A stretch of DNA of 5,132 nucleotides from Clostridiales bacterium. GTDB taxonomy: Bacteria > Bacillota > Clostridia > Lachnospirales > WQUN01. The notes under the pieces were generated by a model that was not told the DNA's origin, did no database searches, and was given only the letters and a program-made list of their open reading frames with translations. The stretch covers positions 1-5,132 of the forward strand of contig JAISZF010000161.1 in assembly GCA_031269415.1 (NCBI GenBank), given 5' to 3'. Shown here piece after piece: positions 1-5,132 of this stretch; position 1 is the first letter of the stretch, and each line of letters starts with the position of its first letter. Both the position numbers and the translations under genes were made by a program.

Positions 1-627
1 CTGCGCCATTGATATAGGGATTTCGTCGGCCTGAACAACTTGCTCCTCACCGTCGGGCAGCGGCGATGTTTCTCGCGTCTCCCGCTTATCAGCGGCTACG
101 ACGGCGATCGTGTCGGCCAATTTATATCGGCCGCCGGGCGCGACGGTTTTAAAATACCCGTTCACTCCGGGCGGGATCATTATCCGGTTGACTATGGAAA
201 CCGTTTCAGCGGTTTCCGCCACAACCAAGCCGGGTTCCGCCCGATCCCCGGGTTTAACCAATATCTTAACGTCCCATAACTTTTCCATATCCAGGTTGTC
301 GACATGAACCCCGCGGCTGATAAAAACGCCTGAGTCACGTTCCAGGGATTTAAGCGGGCGTTCAATGCCGTCAAAGATATTGCCGATGATGCCGGGGCCA
401 AGCGTGACGGAAAGCTGACCGCCTGTTCCCAGTACCTCCGCCCCCGGCTTAAGGCCGACCGTATCCTCAAACACCTGGATAACCGCGCGTTCCCGATCCA
501 TGGCGATAACCTCGCCGATAAGCCGCTCCTCGCCGACCAGCACCATCTCGGACATGCGGAAGTCGCCGTGTGTTATTATTGTGAGTACAGGCCCGTTAAT
601 ACCGAATACTTCTCCGCGCGCGTTCAT
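1..627 (-). CDS. atpA: V-type ATP synthase catalytic subunit A, N-terminal part (cut by the left edge)
   Basis: This is the nucleotide-binding catalytic subunit of the cytoplasmic V1/A1 head (NtpA in E. hirae naming), which with subunit B forms the A3B3 hexamer that makes or splits ATP. The 209 visible codons run in frame off the window edge. Residues 1-70 form the N-terminal beta-barrel, opening MNARGEVFGINGPVLTI. The family motif GPGIIGNIFDGIERPLKSL lies at 77-95, followed by GVFISRG at 100-106. The next stretch, to about residue 209, fits the A-specific bulge (non-homologous) domain that V-type A subunits carry and F1 beta lacks; it includes IIPPGVNGYF near 151-160. The Walker A P-loop, expected about 25-30 residues further on, is not in the window. 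The ATG overlaps the stop of subunit E as ATGA, and AGGAGG sits 7 bases upstream, so the start is well supported. Translation is probably coupled to subunit E. Family assignment is near certain; whether the full gene is intact cannot be seen. Confidence 0.97.
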   Translation of the reverse strand, partial: MNARGEVFGINGPVLTIITHGDFRMSEMVLVGEERLIGEVIAMDRERAVIQVFEDTVGLKPGAEVLGTGGQLSVTLGPGIIGNIFDGIERPLKSLERDSGVFISRGVHVDNLDMEKLWDVKILVKPGDRAEPGLVVAETAETVSIVNRIMIPPGVNGYFKTVAPGGRYKLADTIAVVAADKRETRETSPLPDGEEQVVQADEIPISMAQ

Positions 628-1223
628 TTGCCGGCCTCCTTGCCATTGTCCGCGGTATGGGGAATCTTGAGTTCATTGAAATCCGCGCGCGCGGCTTTGA
701 GCCGTGTGAGGTATGTATGATCCTCGATTGCGTTTCTTTCGGTAATGAGCAATTTGAATCCGCCGATAAAATCGTCCTTCATGCCCACGCACTCGCAGTT
801 TCCCGGCAGCGACCGGGCTATAGGCATGTCGCGTTCCATTAAATAAACCTTTACGCGCCCAAAGCGTTCAGCCAGCTTTTTTATATCCTCCAAAAGGCGT
901 TCCCTGTACTCTTCCGCGCGCGTGTATTCCTTCGCTTTACCCGCCGCGCTCTCAAACAGTTCGTCCAGCAGATGAGCCCGGACATTGACAACGGCTTTTT
1001 TATAGTCCCCGGACGCCGCGATGATCTCTTTGTTCTTGGTCTGCTCTATCTTTGACGCTTCTGCCCGCAGACGTATGTCGGCATGTCTTTGCGCGTCCTC
1101 CGTAACTGTTTTAACGAGTTTGCTCATTCGCTCGTCTATATCGGCCAAAATCTTGGAACGTTCCTGTTCCGCCTCCTGAACGGCTATCTTTGAGAAGAAC
1201 GCCAGCTTTTCCTCTACATTCAT
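624..1223 (-). CDS. atpE: V-type ATP synthase subunit E (peripheral stalk)
   Basis: Subunit E pairs with subunit G/H to form the long peripheral stalks that hold the A3B3 head still against the membrane subunit I while the rotor turns (NtpE in E. hirae). The 199-residue length is typical. Residues 1 to about 105 are a charged, continuous helical region rich in Glu, Lys, Ala and Arg (MNVEEKLAFFSKIAVQEAEQ onwards), as expected for the coiled-coil half. The rest is the globular C-terminal domain that binds the top of the head. It carries the family-type segment DDFIGGFKLLITERNAIEDH, the counterpart of the GG-containing strand in other E subunits, followed by a closing helix (LTRLKAARADF). The ATG has GGGAGG 8 bases upstream. 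The gene starts 15 bases after subunit F and its TGA overlaps the ATG of subunit A. Assignment rests on these features plus position in the operon. Confidence 0.93.
   Translation of the reverse strand: MNVEEKLAFFSKIAVQEAEQERSKILADIDERMSKLVKTVTEDAQRHADIRLRAEASKIEQTKNKEIIAASGDYKKAVVNVRAHLLDELFESAAGKAKEYTRAEEYRERLLEDIKKLAERFGRVKVYLMERDMPIARSLPGNCECVGMKDDFIGGFKLLITERNAIEDHTYLTRLKAARADFNELKIPHTADNGKEAGK
635..640 (-). promoter_or_regulatory. Ribosome binding site of subunit A
   Basis: A perfect AGGAGG lies 7 bases before the ATG at 627. It is embedded in the last codons of subunit E (Lys-Glu-Ala-Gly-Lys), so both genes share these bases. It fixes the subunit A start and fits strong translation of a subunit needed in three copies per complex. 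Confidence 0.85.
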
Positions 1224-1231
1224 GTGAAACG

Positions 1232-1237
1232 CCTCCC
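1232..1237 (-). promoter_or_regulatory. Ribosome binding site of subunit E
   Basis: GGGAGG lies one base after the TAA of subunit F and 8 bases before the ATG at 1223. It sits in the only spacer (15 bases) between these two genes and supports the chosen start of subunit E. Confidence 0.8.
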
Positions 1238-1238
1238 G

Positions 1239-1550
1239 TTAGCCCAGTTTGACACCGATGGCTTCCCTTACATATACCGTCAGAAAATCCTTGGTGCGTC
1301 CTGTGCCGTGCCGATCCGGTATCTCCACCAAAAGCGGCAGGTTCCTGGTCAGCTTTATTTCCTTTATTATATCCGGAAATTGTTTAGACAATTTCTCCAT
1401 TATCAGAACAATGCCTATCTCTTTATCACCCATTACTTTATCCAACTGATCCTTCAGTTCGTCTCGCGTGTGAACCACCGCGCCGTCCACTCCCACGAGT
1501 CTCATTCCGGTGTGGGTGTCCACGTTGTCGCTTATCAGATAAATCTTCAT
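1239..1550 (-). CDS. atpF: V-type ATP synthase subunit F (central rotor)
   Basis: Subunit F (called NtpG in E. hirae) binds subunit D in the central rotor shaft, which transmits rotation between the catalytic head and the membrane ring. The protein has 103 residues, the usual size. It shows the family pattern: an N-terminal strand MKIYLISD, then GMRLVGVDG at 15-23, a helix, a buried strand EIGIVLIMEKL at 44-54, and LLVEIPDRHGTGR at 73-85, ending in a C-terminal helix. These fit the small alpha/beta (Rossmann-like) domain of the F family. Its ATG follows the TAG of subunit K after a single base. The only upstream Shine-Dalgarno candidate is a weak GGGG about 10 bases away inside the end of the K gene, so initiation probably depends on ribosomes finishing K. 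This is not the unrelated F-type ATPase b subunit, which shares the symbol atpF. Confidence 0.95.
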   Translation of the reverse strand: MKIYLISDNVDTHTGMRLVGVDGAVVHTRDELKDQLDKVMGDKEIGIVLIMEKLSKQFPDIIKEIKLTRNLPLLVEIPDRHGTGRTKDFLTVYVREAIGVKLG

Positions 1551-1551
1551 A

Positions 1552-1968
1552 CTATACGCGCCCCAGGATGGTAAATGAGATCAATAGCCCATATATGGCT
1601 ATGCCTTCGCATAGAGACACAAATATCAAAGCCTTGCCCATTATCCCCTCATTTTCGCTCAGAGCGCCCAGAGCGGCGGCGGCGGCCTGGCCGGTGGCGA
1701 TTCCCGTGCCTATTGTGCATAGCCCCGTAACCAACGCGGCGGCCAGAAAAGCCATGCCCCTCTCGGACGAGGCAACGGTTTCCTCCGCGGCTTGTGCGCT
1801 TCCGGAGAACAGAAACACGGTCGCGAACAGCATTATGCCGAAGAACGCTATAATATTAACCGCCAGTGCCCGTTTAAACCGGCCGGCTTTTCTCTCACCA
1901 AAATAGAAGAGAGCCATCGGCAGAACAATACTCAGCGCCAGCAACGCGAACAATACATTAACAAACAT
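1552..1968 (-). CDS. ntpK: V-type ATP synthase subunit K (membrane ring proteolipid c)
   Basis: Subunit K forms the rotating membrane ring that carries H+ or Na+ past subunit I. The 138-residue protein has four predicted membrane helices in two unlike halves. Residues 3-23 and 34-54 form a hairpin around a basic loop (ERKAGRFKR) with no acidic residue inside the membrane; it ends in SGSAQA/AEE at 57-63, which resembles a signal-peptidase I site. Residues 71-138 are a standard c hairpin: glycine/alanine-rich helix, polar loop SENEG (104-108), then a helix with the ion-binding Glu121 in CEGIAIYG. At the positions of the E. hirae Na+ ligands Gln110, Thr64 and Gln65, an alignment by eye gives Thr92, Gly122 and Ile123, which favours H+ coupling (inference). 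The start at 1968 is chosen because AGGAGG lies 6 bases upstream. A 41-residue in-frame extension exists but is not membrane-like and would lie inside subunit I. The gene sits between I and F. Confidence 0.95.
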   Translation of the reverse strand: MFVNVLFALLALSIVLPMALFYFGERKAGRFKRALAVNIIAFFGIMLFATVFLFSGSAQAAEETVASSERGMAFLAAALVTGLCTIGTGIATGQAAAAALGALSENEGIMGKALIFVSLCEGIAIYGLLISFTILGRV

Positions 1969-1974
1969 TGATAT

Positions 1975-1980
1975 CCTCCT
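1975..1980 (-). promoter_or_regulatory. Ribosome binding site of subunit K
   Basis: AGGAGG overlaps the TAG stop of subunit I and lies 6 bases before the ATG at 1968. It decides the K start over an in-frame upstream codon at 2091. A consensus site at ideal spacing fits the need for about ten or more ring copies per complex (inference). Confidence 0.9.
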
Positions 1981-3883
1981 ATTTGGCCTTTTTATATGAC
2001 CGGAACGCCCGACCGTCGCCGCTGAAGAAGCGGGAAAACATCTCATAGAATTCCAGCCGCAGAACCTGTATGCCCACAACCAGCCCTTCAAGGGCCATAA
2101 CTACAATATTGCCCAAGATCACCGCGATAATATTATAGCTGTTATCGTTCGCGGAACGGGCCAGCAGCATAACCACGCCCATCATTCCCGCGTGGCTCAG
2201 CGCGAACGCGCCCACGCGCACAAACGATACTGTATTTGTGAAGAATGTGAGCAATACCTCAAATAACTCAATAATGATCTCCAGAATATACATAGGTATA
2301 GACTCATGCCTACCTGATTTTTTTTTCTCCATCAGCATCGTCAGAGGTTCCCTGAAAGCAATGAGTATCAGCGGGATAACCGCGAATACCGCGCCCAGCG
2401 TTATGGCGGCCGATATATTGCCGTTCATGTACAGTAACACAATGGCTATGACAGCGCCGTAGAAAACGAAACCGGCCAAGCCGTTCGGACTGAATATCAG
2501 TTTGCCCCAGTTTTTTTGCCTCACCGAGTTAAGAATATTCAGAACCATAGCCGCGAGAATCAGGAATACGCCTATGCCGACCGCCACGAACAGCGTAGAG
2601 TTGATATCATCGGCCGGCCTGCGCCAAAGCGCGTCTATCCAATCCTCGAAACCGAACACGCTGCCGTACAGAGCGCCGAACAGCATACTGGAACACCCTA
2701 TAATCGAAATTATCGCGCCTAACGCCATCCCCCTTTTCTTGTATAAAAATAAACCCAGCAGGACGAACACGGCCCCCTGCCCCAAATCCCCGAACATAAA
2801 CCCGAAGAGCAGGGTATAGGTTATCGCCAGAAAAACCGTAGGATCCAATTCACCGTAACCCGGCATACCGTACATTGCCGTAAAGAACTCAAAATTGCGG
2901 ATCAGCGGCGGGTTTTTCAAACGTGTCGGCGGCAAACCGGCGGGCGGAACCTTGTCGCTGTCGGTGATAAAGATTACCCCGCTGTCGTCAGCAATGTCTT
3001 TTTGAAACGCCTTGCCGTCTGTTTCCGCCATCCAGCCGACAAACACAAAAAAATCCTTGGGGGTTTTCATCGCGAATTTTCTGGTTTCATAGACGTAGAA
3101 CAGCTCATTTGCTTTTGCGGCCGCTTCAGCCAAACGGTCATAATCCTCGGATGAATGATCGTGGATCTGCACAATCAGGCTGTTCATTTCCTCCAATATT
3201 GAGCTCAGACGTTCGTCAATCCGCTCTATTACTTGTTCCGGCGAACCGGAAAAGGTTTCGCCGCTTTCATTATCCAGCAGATTAATCCGCTCAAAGTGCA
3301 GGGACGTAAAAATGGAGTCGTTTTTCTCCTTGAGTATAAGGGGCGTGGCGTACATGCCCCACATATATTCCTTGTCGCGTTCGGCCTGTACAAACAGGAT
3401 TTCCGGATCGTCATATAAAAACGCTTCCAGTTGCCTGAAATTGCTGACAGGCATTTTGCCAAATGTACATGTGATCAAGTCGAACGCTTTAAGCTTTTCT
3501 AAATCAAAATTCAACCCCGCGAATGGCTCAAGCGACTTTTTGTATTCTTCTAAGGAGTGTTTCTTTATTTCCAGGGCTTTAAAACGCGCGTCCCGTTCCT
3601 CATAGGCTCGCGCGGCGGCGTCGAGTATCGAGGCGGCGTCTTCCCCCTTCATCGCTCCGGGTTTTTTCCAGGGCAGCCCGGTTATTCTGCGCAGTTGATC
3701 TGCCTTTTGCTTCGCGGACGCGTAAGGATTCTGACCGGGCAATGGAGTCAGGCCTTCCGCCTCAGCCATATCCCTTGGCGCGTATTCCAATTGTATATCA
3801 TATTTGACCACGTATCGTTCTATTACGCGGTCTAAGTCTTCCATACGCCCCATGAGATTGATATACATCATTCGTTCAACCAT
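1979..3883 (-). CDS. ntpI: V-type ATP synthase subunit I (a-type membrane stator)
   Basis: Subunit I is the membrane stator that holds the two ion half-channels and anchors the peripheral stalks (equivalent to yeast Vph1 and Thermus subunit I). From the ATG at 3883 it has 634 residues, normal for bacterial forms. Residues 1 to about 330 are the soluble arm, with heptad-like helices near 85-120 and 215-270. The conserved linker PPTRLKNPPLIRNFEFFTAMYG spans 318-339. After DPTVFLAITYTLLFG about seven or eight membrane helices follow to residue 612. The two arginines of the family are present: Arg556 in FVRVGAFALSHAG and Arg609 in VLRLEFYEMFSRFF; the first faces the ring glutamate. A GTG at 3886 directly precedes the ATG. 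The ATG is preferred because GGAGG then lies 7 bases away rather than 4, and MVERMMYINLMG resembles family N termini. The TGA of subunit C overlaps this ATG by one base (TGATG). A run of nine A in codons 520-522 is notable. Confidence 0.96.
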   Translation of the reverse strand: MVERMMYINLMGRMEDLDRVIERYVVKYDIQLEYAPRDMAEAEGLTPLPGQNPYASAKQKADQLRRITGLPWKKPGAMKGEDAASILDAAARAYEERDARFKALEIKKHSLEEYKKSLEPFAGLNFDLEKLKAFDLITCTFGKMPVSNFRQLEAFLYDDPEILFVQAERDKEYMWGMYATPLILKEKNDSIFTSLHFERINLLDNESGETFSGSPEQVIERIDERLSSILEEMNSLIVQIHDHSSEDYDRLAEAAAKANELFYVYETRKFAMKTPKDFFVFVGWMAETDGKAFQKDIADDSGVIFITDSDKVPPAGLPPTRLKNPPLIRNFEFFTAMYGMPGYGELDPTVFLAITYTLLFGFMFGDLGQGAVFVLLGLFLYKKRGMALGAIISIIGCSSMLFGALYGSVFGFEDWIDALWRRPADDINSTLFVAVGIGVFLILAAMVLNILNSVRQKNWGKLIFSPNGLAGFVFYGAVIAIVLLYMNGNISAAITLGAVFAVIPLILIAFREPLTMLMEKKKSGRHESIPMYILEIIIELFEVLLTFFTNTVSFVRVGAFALSHAGMMGVVMLLARSANDNSYNIIAVILGNIVVMALEGLVVGIQVLRLEFYEMFSRFFSGDGRAFRSYKKAK

Positions 3884-4923
3884 CACCGCGCCTCCGCTTC
3901 TCTGGGGAGATTGAGATAACTCATTATGTCGCCGGGCTTCAGCTTGTATCGTACGCCTTCAAGCAGAGAGATCAAGTTTTTGAGTTCAAGTTCCTTAAGA
4001 TAGACAAAGCCGGTGGTATACGCCAAAGACTGAGTGCTCGTCATGGAAGCGAAGCTGTACATCTTTGACATTCGCTTGTAATAGGATCTCTCTAAGCCGG
4101 AAAAATCGTCGAATACCGCTCCGTATGGCGAACTTTCTATCTCGGCGATCAGCGCGTCAACAGACGGGCATTGTACCATACGCATTAACCGCGCGCGCGG
4201 CAATCGATAGCTGATGGGTATCAGGTAGGCGTAAATGCGCGAATTATCCAAGTTATAATACTTTTTCAGCCTGTATACCCACATGATATTGCGCAGATCG
4301 ATCTCTGATCCGCTGATACGTTCCATCAATCTACGGTTTTTTGTGTCCAGGTACTGCCTCTGACGCTTCCATAGATTCATATAGTAATACAAATCCAACT
4401 GCATCTCGATATCAAACAGTGAGGATCGCGAAGTGAACGCGTCTGTTAACATACTGTAAAATCCCGCGCCTCGCAGATTGCGTATGAATTCCTCCGGATT
4501 TTTGGACGCTTTGAGTGAAGCCGTATCAATCCTGAGTTCCGAGCCAATCAGGAGATTGAGTTCGGGAACCGAATAATTTATATCGCGTTCATCATAGACC
4601 ATGCACAGCAGCGTTTTTATTATGCCCAACTCAAAGCTTAAGAAATAAGCGTTCATATACTTCCTGATACTGAAGTCGCTGATGAAATTATAGATCCTTT
4701 TGAAATCGTCCGACAGAGACAACAGGATCTTCTGCTCCACAATATCGCGGTGGATTTCCGCGTTCAGCGCCCGCGACATAGCGGCTCGGTACGCCGGGTA
4801 TTCGCTCAGCGTCCTGGCCGCGGAGTCAACGGAATCGGCCTGGCAGAGGCGCGCGTAATCCCCGGTGTTCAGCAGATTACCGCGCATCGCCTTTATCTTC
4901 GCGTTTATACCGCTATAGTCCAT
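3883..4923 (-). CDS. atpC: V-type ATP synthase subunit C (d-type, AC39 family)
   Basis: This subunit, the bacterial counterpart of the eukaryotic d subunit (AC39), is the socket that couples the D-F shaft to the top of the proteolipid ring. The 346-residue protein is somewhat longer than the 320-335 usual in model bacteria but is of the same type. It is almost wholly helical and soluble, with no membrane segment. Family-like features are the N-terminal pattern YSGINAKIKAMRGNLL, then DYARLCQADSVDSAARTL, which resembles the repeating helical domain of AC39 proteins; the central MNAYFLSFELGIIKTLL; the segment DLRNIMWVYRLKKYYN (residues 211-226); and the tail EGVRYKLKPGDIMSYLNL. The ATG is the only practical start, because an in-frame TAG lies five codons upstream. 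The Shine-Dalgarno sequence is weak (AGGG about 10 bases away), and the upstream gene ends 4 bases before it, which suggests coupled translation. The TGA overlaps the start of subunit I. C lies upstream of I here, unlike the E. hirae and Thermus operons. Confidence 0.93.
   Translation of the reverse strand: MDYSGINAKIKAMRGNLLNTGDYARLCQADSVDSAARTLSEYPAYRAAMSRALNAEIHRDIVEQKILLSLSDDFKRIYNFISDFSIRKYMNAYFLSFELGIIKTLLCMVYDERDINYSVPELNLLIGSELRIDTASLKASKNPEEFIRNLRGAGFYSMLTDAFTSRSSLFDIEMQLDLYYYMNLWKRQRQYLDTKNRRLMERISGSEIDLRNIMWVYRLKKYYNLDNSRIYAYLIPISYRLPRARLMRMVQCPSVDALIAEIESSPYGAVFDDFSGLERSYYKRMSKMYSFASMTSTQSLAYTTGFVYLKELELKNLISLLEGVRYKLKPGDIMSYLNLPREAEAR
3891..3895 (-). promoter_or_regulatory. Ribosome binding site of subunit I
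   Basis: GGAGG lies within the last codons of subunit C (Glu-Ala-Glu-Ala-Arg). It is 7 bases from the ATG at 3883 and only 4 from the adjoining GTG at 3886, so it favours the ATG as the start of subunit I. Confidence 0.7.
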
Positions 4924-4927
4924 TCCA

Positions 4928-5132
4928 TCACTGCCCTATAATTTGATTAACAATATCCGACTCCCATCGCGAGCGGTTTTGCTTATACAGTTCCATCAGC
5001 GCGGCTATAGACTCCTTGGACTTTTGCTTTATCTCCGCGATTTTCCTGAATGATTCCTGGCGCGCGTCCTCATACAGCTTATCGATCCGCTCGGTCGTCC
5101 GCTGATCTATACTATGCCTTATCTCTGTTTCT
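4928..5132 (-). CDS. Probable V-type ATP synthase subunit G/H (peripheral stalk), C-terminal part (cut by the right edge)
   Basis: An open frame enters from the right edge and gives 67 codons before TGA at 4930-4928, ending 4 bases before subunit C. The visible residues are strongly helical and charged (for example TTERIDKLYEDARQESFRKI), with no membrane segment and no proline or glycine until the final IIGQ. This looks like one long coiled-coil helix. The ending WESDIVNQIIGQ resembles the hydrophobic C-terminal tip of small G/H-type subunits that pair with E in the peripheral stalk. Such a gene often opens V-type operons (NtpF in E. hirae, G in Thermus). The assignment rests on position, composition and the tail, not on a diagnostic motif, so another coiled-coil protein remains possible. 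The start and full length are outside the window. The 2-base phase at the edge leaves one unread base of the first codon. Confidence 0.68.
   Translation of the reverse strand, partial: ETEIRHSIDQRTTERIDKLYEDARQESFRKIAEIKQKSKESIAALMELYKQNRSRWESDIVNQIIGQ

Noticed and set aside
1224..1574. Plus-strand open frame of 116 codons opposite subunits F and K
   Set aside because: It is antisense to well-recognised genes, has no recognisable protein features, and no promoter or matching neighbour on that strand. The other plus-strand frames fail for the same reasons.
1969..2091. In-frame 41-residue N-terminal extension of subunit K starting at 2091
   Set aside because: It lies inside the conserved C-terminal coding region of subunit I, its residues are not membrane-like, and the internal ATG at 1968 has a perfect AGGAGG at 6 bases.
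2311..2330. Poly-T run on the plus strand, considered as a rho-independent terminator
   Set aside because: It is within subunit I, no GC-rich hairpin precedes it on the plus strand, and no plus-strand gene ends there.
4935..4970. AT-rich stretch before subunit C (AAATTATAG on the coding strand), considered as an internal promoter
   Set aside because: There is no convincing -35 box at the right distance and the stretch lies inside the upstream coding region; the tight spacing points to a shared transcript.
611..5066. Repeated CGCGCG runs (near 616, 684, 914, 4191 and 5061), considered as a dispersed motif or recognition site
   Set aside because: Most fall at Ala-Arg or Arg-Ala codon pairs (GCG CGC) or similar in coding sequence and share no flanking sequence, so they fit codon preference.

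Overview
The window is one segment of a bacterial V/A-type ATP synthase (V-ATPase) operon, read entirely on the minus strand. In transcription order, right to left, it holds: the end of a small coiled-coil gene that is probably the peripheral-stalk subunit G/H (cut by the right edge), subunit C (the d-type AC39 subunit), subunit I (a-type), subunit K (the proteolipid c), subunit F, subunit E, and the first 209 residues of the catalytic subunit A (cut by the left edge before its P-loop). Subunits B and D would be expected beyond position 1.

The genes are packed with almost no space between them. There are 4 bases between G/H and C, a TGATG overlap between C and I, a 10-base gap between I and K that holds the K ribosome binding site (which also runs into the last bases of I), 1 base between K and F, 15 bases between F and E, and an ATGA overlap between E and A. 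Four of the six starts visible here have a strong GGAGG-type Shine-Dalgarno sequence. No promoter, terminator, RNA gene, mobile element, CRISPR array or non-coding stretch of any size was seen. The whole window reads as the middle of a single polycistronic message.

The proteins make one machine. A (with B) forms the cytoplasmic ATP-hydrolysing or -synthesising head. F (with D) and C join the central rotor to the membrane ring. E and G/H form the peripheral stalks, I forms the ion half-channels, and K forms the rotating ring. The proteolipid has an unusual layout compared with the classic Enterococcus hirae protein. An ion-inert N-terminal hairpin ends in a signal-peptidase-like AQA/A site and precedes a single c-type hairpin with one glutamate. 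The residues that bind Na+ in E. hirae NtpK are not conserved by eye, which points towards H+ coupling.

The organism is bacterial. The Shine-Dalgarno sequences, the protein style and the single-operon V-type enzyme fit an anaerobic Bacillota/Clostridia-like lineage, possibly uncultured, but this is inference and no gene here fixes the taxon. The gene order (G/H-C-I-K-F-E-A) differs from the E. hirae and Thermus operons, where C sits between E and F, downstream of K. I found no sign of an undescribed biological system; the points worth a second look concern the proteolipid, the gene order and a slippery A9 tract in subunit I.
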